Source: Tomocerus qinae
Taxonomy: Eukaryota > Arthropoda > Collembola > Entomobryomorpha > Tomoceridae
Reading direction: 5' to 3'
Length of the DNA: 64,000 bases
Assembly: GCA_020055645.1 (NCBI GenBank)
Contig: CM034546.1
Coordinates: 101,742,001 to 101,806,000, forward strand
The notes beneath the pieces are model-generated. The model saw only the letters and a program-made list of their open reading frames with translations. It did no database searches and was not told the DNA's origin. Positions 54,659 to 64,000 of this stretch are shown here, piece by piece. A program made the position numbers and the translations under genes. Each line of letters starts with the position of its first letter. The stretch's first letter is position 1.

Positions 54659-57534
54659 TTACATTTTACAATTCGAACGTAAATCTCGCTTTGAGTATGG
54701 TGACAGATTGTTGTTTATGCTGTGGGAGTTAACAATATTTGCTAAGGGGCTTGGAACACTAACATTTCCATTTCTTGTTTCCTTTTTGGGGGTTGATTTC
54801 TTGCTGATTGTTACAGTTGCTACCTTGTTTGCCTTAGCAGGGGAGGGTTTTTTGTCTTTTTTAATGGAAGAATTTGGTTTTGGTTTCGATATAGAAGTTG
54901 ATGAACCATTTTGTTTGACATCCTTTGGCTTCAACCAATTTCTAAGGGAATATCTCTCCTTTGAATTTTTATGCCTTGGGATTGGGGAAGGCCGTCTTTT
55001 ATTTAGCTCTTTTTGTAGAGCAAGAGCTACTTGAAAATCAGCTATTTCCTGCTCCTTTTGCCGACGGAATCTTTCCAGCTCTTCCGCTTCAAATTGATAA
55101 GCATCAGTATGCGATGCCAAAACAGTATTGGAAACATCTGGGGAATTTGGAGGACCCCCGTCATCACTCTCCATTATGGCTTTTAATTTGGCACTTGATT
55201 TTTGGAGATCGTTAGTACTGGAGCAGGTGGCCTCATCAGTATGTGACCCGCCAGCAACATCTGAAAGGTATAGACAAGTCACTGAATGGTAAGACCGAAA
55301 ACTATTTAGGAATAATTAGGAATAAATAAAAACATTGGATAATTATATGCAGATTTTACGTACCCTCGCTTTCGAAAGAACGTTCCTCAGCAACTACTTT
55401 TAAGCCTTTATAAGGAGAATGGTTCCCAGGGGTGGTAGCCACAGAGCATGGAATTATGGAATTTTTAGAAGGAGTTGCGCCCACATTGGAATCTTCAAAT
55501 AAATCTTCAAAACTACTATTAAAAATAGGAGCAGTAACAGAAGTAGCAGACTTTGGAGAGGGTCTTATTGGTGTTGTTTTCACTATTTTTGGTTCTGGTA
55601 AATACGTTCCGTCTGCAAGCCGTTTAGGTGGAGTTTTTGGAGCGCTCCTTATTGGACGGAAATGGCTGTTGAGCTCTACATGAATCGAATCCGGAGTTCC
55701 CCTACCACTAGTAACGCTCAATTGATCGGCAAAAGTTACTGCAGGATGACTTGCGTTAGATTTGTTAGGAGAAATGTTGCCCAGATCAAGTTTCGTACTA
55801 GGGCTCGTCAGGATAGACTTATAAGGGGAGGCAACCGCTCCAGATGAATTACCACCCACAACTACAAATGACGATGTTATATTGCTCGAATTCATTGCAG
55901 CCATCGCTGCCGCCGAGGTTGAGGGTTGAGGAGATGGACATTTGGAGTCCTCCAAATTTTGACTGTTGGTAAAAAAATTCAATATAGAGCTCTGGCTGCT
56001 ACTTTTGTCACTTCGTTTTAGAGTTTTGCTTCTGTTTGAATGATTAGATGACGATGATCGTCTTTTTAAGCTGCTTGATGATGATGGAGTGCGAGAACTA
56101 TTTGAAAGCTGACTGAATTTCAGGTCCATTGAAGGAGATTTCGGAGAGACAGAAATTGCTTGATTGGGAACAGAGAGACCTCCCCATTCGGATAACAGGT
56201 TTCTACACAACGGTTTCTTAACCTTAGTATCCACCTCTATTATAGATGTCCTTTTACTGAGAGCAATGGACTTCAGTCGAGCATCTTCTTCCATTTGGAG
56301 CCGTTTTGCATACTCTGCGTCCGCTTCTAGCTTGCTTAATTGCTCGGCTTCCATTTGCGTTTCTTCTTCCTGAAATTAGTAGTAATAAATATTACTGCAA
56401 TACAACCAATAAAAGCGCCTTGTTCCACACCAAGGAATATGCATTATATAGCATGAAACTGAAATTTACTCGAGCGTACAGTTTCTCTTTAAAGTTTTCA
56501 TTTAAATTGTATGGGTACTAGTATTTTGTGACCTATGATTGATAATAGGGGGTTTAATGTCGAAAGTTGGAATATTATTTATATTTACTAGTAGATTTCA
56601 TTAGAGAAACATAGGATAATAGATTATTGAACACACCTGTATTTTGCGGATGAACTCAGAACTTGCTTCAGCTTCTAATTTTCTCTGATTCTCCAAATCA
56701 TCCAAATGATTTTTATAAAGATGTTCAAACTCCTGGAGAATTTCACCCTAATAGTTATAATATTTTAAGATCATTAGTACAAAAAAGCATTTTTAAGTAC
56801 TGAAATAGTTAACAATAACGTCAACATGCCTCATGCTTTGGCACACAAACAAAATGACGAAAACTAACCTGTGCTGCATTTTCTCCGTCTCTTTTTGTAG
56901 GCGGTGTTGACATCAGCATATCCAGTTCCATGCGAGATTCTGCTCTAAGATCACAATTATCTTCCTCTGTTGGTAATACGCCCTCGGGTTCAATATCTTG
57001 AGAGTCCAGGTTGTTTAATCTGGCGTTCACCAGTTTGGGAAACTTTAAAAAGAAATACAATTCAGTATTTTCCTTTAGAGGCAGAACCATACTATCAAGC
57101 TGTATACACATTGAATATTAATTAAACACTTACTTCCGTCTGGATTCGTTCCCAATATATAAGGTTTACCAAGTTATTTTCTTTACAAGCCTTTCGACTC
57201 CATACAGATAAGCGCCGTCGGCAACAAGGACACGCTAATGACGTTTCATTGAGATGCTTACGGAAACATTGCAGGCACAAGTTATGTTTACATGGCAGAG
57301 TGACCGGTTCTATTAACACTGACCAACATATTGGACAGGTAACATCTTCCCTTCTTAATGGATTCCTTTTTTCAAACTGTCAAATTAAACAAATAAACAA
57401 ATTAGTCAATTAGGAACAAAAGGGGTACTAAACAAAAATGTTCAATACAATAGTACTGAACATTTCTTCTGAACATGTTTTATTTAATTATTTACCGGTG
57501 CTGTTGCCATTTGTGTTTTTCCGACTTTAGTCAT
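54659..57534 (-). CDS. RNF168: RNF168/RNF169-like RING E3 ubiquitin ligase, six exons
   Basis: In vertebrates RNF168 ubiquitylates histone H2A at DNA double-strand breaks and reads ubiquitin through MIU motifs; a nuclear chromatin role is inferred here. Minus-strand exons: 57534-57496, 57376-57134, 57042-56869, 56747-56637, 56369-55364, 55260-54659; phases agree and give 724 aa. The RING is C3HC4: C27, C30, C42, H44, C47, C50, C62, C65. It is followed by the family's CPCCRRRLSVWSRK and an NLVN..YW segment. A charged helix carries a first MIU-like motif (EADAEYAKRLQMEEDARL, 204-221). A Ser-rich middle follows. Near the C-terminus come a second MIU-like helix (FQVALALQKELNKR, about 600-613) and YSLRNWL (628-634), matching the paired MIU2 and LR motif of RNF168/169. 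The basic tail may be a nuclear signal. It is divergent to the MOSPD gene. The choice between RNF168 and RNF169 is not resolved. Confidence 0.92.
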
Positions 57535-57784
57535 TATATTCCACTCCTTAATCCTTAAGTCAAGTTAAAAGATTTTATTAGTTGCAAGCTCTTTATTTCA
57601 GCTCTAACACCAAATACCTGAAATATTAAAGCAAAAATTAATAAAGAATTAAGTCAAATAATATTTTGAAATACCTTAAAGCTTCATAATATGATCAAAG
57701 ATCAAACCATATCAAACTGACATCGTTATCAATCTCAAGTGTATTATTATAATAAAATGCCAGAATAATTTGCTTACAAACTTG

Positions 57785-58159
57785 GGCTGGATTTAGGCAG
57801 GGGTCAGGGGTACCTACCTGGCTTCCCACCGTTGTCTGCCATATTACCCATTACAACTAATAGTGTTGTCACAAAAGTCAAGTGGGGATTAAAAGTGATT
57901 ATATTACTTAAAAAATAAGGATATCTTAGTGGCAACGGTGATATATTGAAATTACAGACTTGTGGGTTAAATTGCTGCAAAGGGTGTACATAAAAATTTT
58001 CAAAGTTTTTGGCTGGGACTCGAAGAACAAAGAATGAAGTAACTGTTGCCAAAGTGTATATTTTTCCGTCCACATTTTGTAAGCAGAAGCCGAAAACAAT
58101 GTTTTCGCCCAGTCAAAAATCAGGCGCACCCTTTCCATAAATCCAACCCGAATCCAGCC
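57785..58159. mobile_element. Possible hAT-like MITE with weak terminal inverted repeats
   Basis: The left end reads GGCTGGATTTAGG, and the reverse complement of the right end reads GGCTGGATTCGGG. Beyond these about 13 bases the ends diverge, and no target duplication is visible. The G-rich left end (caggggtcagggg) resembles ends of insect hAT-type elements. It may be an old element or chance. Confidence 0.3.
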
Positions 58160-58990
58160 ATGTTTTTATTGGCAATCAATTAAAAATGAATGACAAATTA
58201 AATATTAAATGTACGAAATCTACATAGTTTTAAATGTCCCACAGGAATACAATGAAAGAAATAACCATAATTTGTTAAAATACCTACTATAATTCATTAA
58301 CAATAAATAGACAAACTACCGTACCGATGACCGACAGACAAACTAATAAACTAATATTATCTTATTAGTAAGAATATTTGTGATATATTACCTATTACAT
58401 TACAATTGACAATCTACATGTTATGAAGAGAGGTAAACATTTACATTGCAATATAAATACTAACTAATAATTTAAAAACGTAATCTTTATTTACTACTTA
58501 CTACTCTCGCTGCCTGTAACGATTAACCGTAATAATAACCAATAACCGATTCGAAAAAAAATAAATTTTCTCAATTCTACAGTACTAAAGACGGTTTCAA
58601 ATAGCTTACCAATTTTGATCTGCTTCGTGTTGTTATAATATTAAGATTTTAACTAAAACATTGTCAATTTAATACTCACTTAAACCGACTTCCCGAATTT
58701 GTGAAAAAACAACAAATTTAATGTGATGTTTGTCATTTTCAACAAGAAAAATTGTATTTTCTAATATTTCCGCGGGTATTCAAATCTTCGCTGTAATGTC
58801 CTTGAAGTCTTAAATACTGCCTTGAATCCTAAAGTAGCAACAAAGCAAGCAACGTTCACATTCAGTAGGATTACGTATTTTCCGTGTGCGTATGTCTGCC
58901 GTAAACGCAAAAATAGTCATGAAAATTGTTATAACCCTAATGGCATCTTACAAAGCCAAGGCCACAAAGAGGTGAGATTAGAAATTGGAA

Positions 58991-59293
58991 AATAAGCCCT
59001 TTTTTTAATTCCCGATCCTATCCTAACTCCTATGTACTACATGAATAATTTGAAATTATTTTTGGTGGGAACAGCGCCTCGGATGTAGTCTATCCCATCT
59101 GAGACATCGCCTGCCCTCACAGCGACCAGGGATTATGCCTGATAATCGTAATTATACGAGCATTTTCCACACACCGCCGTTTGCGAGGTTAGAGCGTCGA
59201 GAATTGCCGCGCAAAATGTGAAGTATAATTTCAAATTGTTCGTGTAGTACATAGGAGTTGGGATAGGATCGGGAATAAAAAAAAGGGCTTATT
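58991..59293. mobile_element. 303-bp MITE with about 69-bp terminal inverted repeats
   Basis: Bases 58991-59059 and 59225-59293 are inverted repeats with a handful of mismatches; both ends read AATAAGCCCTTTTTTT. The central part is richer in GC than its surroundings (cctcggatgtag, cacaccgccgtttgcgagg). I see no clear target site duplication, so the superfamily is unknown. It sits about 1.5 kb upstream of the RNF168-like start codon. Confidence 0.88.
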
Positions 59294-61884
59294 CCTTCCA
59301 TTTCATAATTTTTACTGTATTTTAAACTGACCGGCTCAGTGCGTGTATGTATTTTCCAACTTCAAGTTTCAAAATGCAATTTCTTATTCTAGGAGGTGCG
59401 CAAGTAGCCACTCTGTTTCCATCTGCAGAGTACACTAGTGAATTAAAAGTTTAGAGTTAAGCCTAGCATTGGACTTTACATGCTTTCTGATATCAGCTTG
59501 TGTAACTATTATTTGAAAACTACCAACATCTTTAATTTTGGTTGTGCATTGTGTTTCTTGTAGGTATGTATTGATTTTCGGATTGTACTACTATTACTTG
59601 CTATTTTTACAACTATTGCATTTTATCTATTGACCTGAACTGTATGGGTTTTCAGATTCGAAATGCTTTAACTTTATAAGACGAGCATGGAATTTGAAAA
59701 ACATTTTTAAAAGCATCCACATTTTTGATAATTTTGATTTTGAACTACCAAGGAGGTTCTAATAATATTATACAGGGAATAGAATGAAAGTGGGGAATAT
59801 TGTATAACATTGATGAATGGCTCCGCCTAAAATGGTGCGAAAATTTTACGATACCTACTAATGCGTTACCGAAAACAATAGGGATTGACTTTTGTACCAT
59901 TGAAAGGCATTACGGTTTTGGCTCTACATTATTACAACCTCTTGGGGAATTACATACCTGCAAGAAATATATTTTGTTTTTTTTCGTTTGCAAATGAAAA
60001 ATTCAAAAAAGTGTCACTTGTCTACTCTCATTTGCTTTCTTCTTTTTTGTGACTTGATTTATTTGTTAACCTTTCCAAAATTTCAGAATCATATTTTTTC
60101 GATTTTAATTGGGGACTATTTGGTAACGATGGTAACAACTTCGATTTTACTGAAAATTTACTACGATGGGAACCAAAAGGGATTGTTTTTGCCTTTTACA
60201 TTTTATAAAAGAAAGGAGTAACAAATATAGCCGAAATGAGGATTTTTGAATAATTTTTTGAGGTTCCTTATAGAACCCACTGGGGCATTGATGAGATGTC
60301 CATCATAGTTGGTTGCATTGGTGGAAATTAAAAGCTATATATTCTGTATTAAGCAAATAGTGTAAAAGGAGTGTTTATTAAAAAATGGAGCATTTCATTG
60401 TCAAAGTAAATGTTGCTTTTTTGTTTCTTGTATTTGATGCTAAAATCTATACAGTTATTATTTTGCTACTGCTATTATTTTGGTTTAGGCACTCCCTTTT
60501 GACCAGAAGCCAACCGCTGGGGAAAATAAATGTATATTTAAATTATTTTATCCACAAAGTAGAACCTATCGCTATGAGCATAATATCCTAAGGCAAATAC
60601 CGATTATTTTTTTGGAATTGTTTAGTTACTGTGATGGGTTGTCTGCTGAATTTCTCTTGAGTGCTAGGTTCATGCTTCATGTTCACTAGTTGTAAATAGG
60701 AATGCAATGCAAATTATTTTGAGTAAGCTTTGAATCTTTTCTATCAGAAATTCGTTAGACAGAGCTCGTATTTCCCGTTTCTAAACTTTACTCATACTTT
60801 ATAGCGAAAACAACCCTACAGGCAGTTATTTTAGGTTATACGGTGCTTATATAAGAATGCTACGCACGTACGCACCTGTGTGCGTGCACTGCTATGTGTA
60901 AGCACTATTATACATACGAACGATAGTACATGTAGTTATACACACACATGTACACTCTTACTGCATGTGCATACATACATACATGATGTTTATAAATAGT
61001 ACCAATACCCAATAGTGTAATGGCAAAAGTTGGATACCCACTTGTGTACATATTGCATACGGTAGTAATACACAGGCAGATCAGTATCACAAGTAAGTGC
61101 TGGACTTGCCATGTTTAAACGGCTGTATAAACGTAAACAAAAAGTAGGAGAAGGAGAGCCAAATGAACCAATTGCGTTCCACATAACCAGCTGATGTTCA
61201 GTTTCTCTAAATAATGTTCGAATTTCTGCAATGTAATATGTAATTTCCAATATGCATTGCTTGCCATGTTTTTGCTAATGTACTACAACAACACAGTACA
61301 GTACATACAGATATAGATACAGCGAGTCAAGTACGACTAACGAATATACCTAAGTTTTGTACTCTTTTATTTAGATAAACAGTAAGTGGACTAGTAGATC
61401 GAGGATTGCAAGATTACAAAATGTTTACATACATAATTTATTACTAAATAGCCACAAACCAAAATTATTAATTAGGAAAATCGAGCTAGTGGCTTTATGT
61501 TAGTCAGATTTTGGGTTTAGTAGAAGAATAGAACAAAGAGACGGATTCTGCTGGTTGGGGACATATCTGCGTATAAATGGTAAACAAAGGGAAGAACTGC
61601 TGACATTGAACAGCTGATATTGGCCCTGGCCAACTGCTGAATATAAGGTTAGTTTTTCCTAATTACGAATTAACTTTTTCATTTACGGTACACTGGTCTC
61701 TATAATTTCGTACATTCGTAGCTATTTTACTGACATATTTAGGTAAATGATGTATAGTTGAAGGTTAAATTATTTGTCGCGTCATCACAATTATCAACAT
61801 GAGAATAAATGAGAAAGATCAAGTTCGGGGACAGTTGTTCTAATTTTTATTCTTTTTCTTGCTATTTTTTTTAGATTACATTAG

Positions 61885-62004
61885 ATGGGCGCAAACGGTG
61901 AAGACATCAGCAGCCAAAAATGGATCCCAACACAGAAAGGGAAGAGGAGTCACCCAAAATACCCATATTCGTCAGCCCACATTTTCTTAATTTCGATGCT
62001 CTAG
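61885..62004 (+). promoter_or_regulatory. Upstream ORF overlapping the MOSPD start, out of frame
   Basis: An ATG 35 bases before the main start, in the -1 relative frame, opens 39 codons and stops inside the first coding exon. Its context is poor at -3 (T) but has G at +4. The main ATG has A at -3 and G at +4, so leaky scanning would be required to reach it. The uORF is present if the leader begins at the acceptor ending at 61874 or upstream of it. Confidence 0.5.
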
Positions 62005-62828
62005 ATAGCTCAACTTTCAAACAGATTCTTACCATTTATAATCCCTATGATTTTGCCATTCGATTTAAGCGTAAGTCCATTTGACCAAGTAATATTCATG
62101 TAAATAACGTAAATAATGTATATTTTTTCTATTGTATACGGCACTGCTTTGTGTCATCTAATTAGTTTATTGTCTGTACAAATTTTTTTTGTTTACTTTT
62201 AGTGAAAGGAACTAATAATCAGTTGTATGATGTCACGGAAGGCGCAGGCAAAATCAGCTCTAAAAATTCGTTAGACATAATAATTCGGCTTTTACCAAAT
62301 CTTGTCAGTTCTACCTCCTCCGAACCCCTCCGACATAGAATACGTGTTTTTGTGTACGACTACCAAACAAAATCTCTTCTTGGTCACACAGATGTTCTCT
62401 CCGTCGTTCACTTCGGAGGAATGTCCAGTCTTGATTCGGGAACGACAGAATCATTTCAAAGAAGTTCTGCTAGTAGTATAAATCCGTCAATTTCACAATC
62501 TGGCAAAACTCGTTCTTTACCAGTTGGAGGAGGAAGAGGAGCAATATCAAATTTAAGTGATTATGCGGGCAGCAACTCTGGAGGTAATGCCAATGCTGGT
62601 GGAGGTGGAGGAAGTCCTTACAGTCCAAATTATGTAGCTGTAGCCACTGCTGTTATTTGCATAGCATGTTTGATGTTACCAACTAGTGAAGAGTCTGGAG
62701 GGTCAGCAAATTCTAACTCTGGAACTGTTTTTCCTACTTATCTTCAGCTAAGCGTGAACCAAAAGCTCTTGGCTGCGTACGCGTTAGGATTATCCAGTTT
62801 TGCACTGTTTTTCCCAGCTCGTGGCTGA
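61920..62828 (+). CDS. MOSPD1: MOSPD1/MOSPD3-type MSP-domain membrane protein, two exons
   Basis: Family of VAP-related ER membrane proteins whose cytosolic MSP domain binds FFAT-type motifs at membrane contact sites. Exons 61920-62070 and 62203-62828 (phase 1) give 258 aa. Residues 14 to about 118 form the MSP domain, with IFVSPHFLNFDA and the family's LTIYNPYDFAIRFK. Residues 125-192 are a Ser/Gly-rich linker with a GGGGG run. Two hydrophobic segments follow: about 194-210 (VAVATAVICIACLMLP) and 238-254 (LLAAYALGLSSFALFF), joined by a short loop with YLQLSVNQK. This CIA.LMLPT...YLxLSVNQKLxAAY block is diagnostic of MOSPD1/MOSPD3. The linker is longer and less charged than in vertebrate members. 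Assignment to MOSPD1 rather than MOSPD3 is not possible here. Confidence 0.92.
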
Positions 62829-64000
62829 CAGTTGATTCATTAATATCTAATTGCATGAACAGTCTCCGTCTCCAAACGTATTTGACCCTATTTGTATAAC
62901 CAAAATCATTTATCATCAAATAACAATTTCACAATGTTTATTGTATAGCGCATTTGGATGGCTTGTATAGCTATAGATATCCTGTAATATTTAATCAATT
63001 CAATGACTAAACGTGTTTGTGGTTAGCTATTTGTCCATTGACTGTCTACAAGTAGCTTGTACTTTTGATAACTCTTTAATAACTAAATTAATATTTAAAA
63101 TTACGTAATTAATATTTAAAATTAGTAGTAGCATTTTTCTGAACATTTTTGTATATAAAGTAATCAACTTGAATCTTTTATACAACTTATATCTGTAGTC
63201 TGTAGCAGCATTAGTAATCCTTGGAATTAGACAAGTGTGATATAATAATCTGAACTCTGAACATAAATAAACTAAATTAAAAGCGCAAATAAAGAAGTCC
63301 CGACTACAAATGTAAAAAATATAAGTAGTGATTAATGAACACTTTTGAAATACTAATGATAAGTTAAGTATTTCAACATTTAGTCATTCTTGATTGTAGT
63401 CTATAGCTATACTCAACCCGAGGTAGATATAGCTACTTCGTAAAGTAATAAATTACGAATCGATAATAATATATTTGCCTTGGGCTACTGCTATACTTTT
63501 AAGGTTTTAATTTAGTTACTAGACTAAAAATAGAACAATGATAATTATTATAATGAGAATTATTAGAAATGGTTTATTTTGAATATTGTTTTTCATAAAG
63601 TTTTTCTTGCATTTTGTTTACTTTCCATCGGTTGTAAAATAAATCGTAGATGTTTCCTATAGTCGATTAGATTCTTAAAGTTTATAATACGTTAAAACTT
63701 ATATATTTGTAGTACTTATGGTTAAACTTATTTGTTTGCGCCGACTTAATTATGTGTAGCTGAATGCAATTACGCCTACGGATTTTGTGTGACTTTCTCT
63801 GTCTTTGCTGCATAGCGTAGCATGTTTTGTTGTAAAAGATAACTCATTTTTTGTTAAATAGCTTAAATAGTGAAAATGTATCTATATTTACCAAGTACTT
63901 TTACTTTGCAAATGTGTTATGAATATCGAATTTCAGAATTTGATTCAATACAGTACATATTACCTATATTCATTCAGGAAGTCTTATGTATATGCTCAAG
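62829..64000 (+). other. MOSPD1: 3' UTR and flank of the MOSPD gene
   Basis: No coding frame is visible. Two closely spaced polyadenylation signals AATAAA lie at 63266-63271 and 63288-63293, about 440 bases after the stop, and are the likely transcript end. The rest to the window end is AT-rich and shows nothing I recognise. Confidence 0.5.

Larger units (their letters stand above)
57535..61874. other. Divergent intergenic region between RNF168-like and MOSPD genes
   Basis: Contains both promoters, which I cannot place. A possible minus-strand leader exon donor (TTTAA then gtgagt) lies near 58690. Two repeat elements are described separately (57785-58159 and 58991-59293). Near 60865-60985 there is a purine/pyrimidine-alternating stretch with GTGCGTGC/GCACGTACGCAC and CATA repeats. 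A donor AAG/gttagt at 61647/61648 and an acceptor ending at 61874 suggest a leader intron of the MOSPD gene. The open frames here show no protein features. Confidence 0.45.

Noticed and set aside
54648..55034. 128-codon plus-strand open frame, Phe/Leu-rich
   Set aside because: Antisense shadow of the Lys/Ser-rich last exon of the RNF168-like gene.
59060..59224. GC-richer patch as a CpG-type promoter for the RNF168-like gene
   Set aside because: It is the core of the 303-bp MITE, which explains its composition.
1..64000. CRISPR arrays, bacterial operons or phage-type systems
   Set aside because: The window is spliced eukaryotic DNA; no regularly spaced repeats or prokaryotic gene organisation are present.

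Overview
The window is eukaryotic nuclear DNA, AT-rich, with spliced genes (GT..AG introns from 84 bp to 7.2 kb), a non-LTR retrotransposon copy and several foldback/MITE elements. The gene content (a CARD-bearing Dronc-like initiator caspase, a RASL/RERG-type small GTPase, an RNF168-type RING ligase and a MOSPD1/3-type MSP membrane protein) fits an arthropod. An insect, possibly hemipteroid, is my best guess; the species cannot be read from the sequence.

Layout. 1-1500: a hairpin element at the window edge, a heptamer microsatellite and a MULE-like MITE with a 9-bp target duplication, all upstream of the caspase. 1504-4479 (+): a six-exon initiator caspase of 473 aa with a 20-nt microexon and a 0.7-kb long-TIR element inside intron 2. 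4480-6439: the gap between two convergent genes. 6440-17104 (-): a four-exon Ras-like GTPase of 355 aa with a 7.2-kb first intron and a degenerate G3 motif. 17.1-54.6 kb: a gene-poor stretch in which the only secure feature is a 5'-truncated LINE (47860-49203) with a perfect 15-bp target site duplication. Alternating G-poor and C-poor blocks and a few small inverted repeats are visible there, but no convincing exons. 54659-57534 (-): a six-exon RNF168-like ubiquitin ligase of 724 aa. 57.5-61.9 kb: the divergent intergenic region with one clear and one doubtful MITE. 61920-62828 (+): a two-exon MOSPD1/3 homologue of 258 aa preceded by an overlapping upstream ORF; its 3' UTR runs toward the end of the window.

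The four genes do not form an operon-like or single-pathway cluster. Caspase (apoptosis), RNF168-like (DNA double-strand-break ubiquitin signalling) and MOSPD (ER/membrane contact) are ordinary neighbours, in convergent and divergent pairs. I found no sign of a new multi-gene system. The most unusual items are the element-loaded caspase locus, the altered G3 of the Ras-like protein, the apparently complete RNF168-type protein and the uORF over the MOSPD start.
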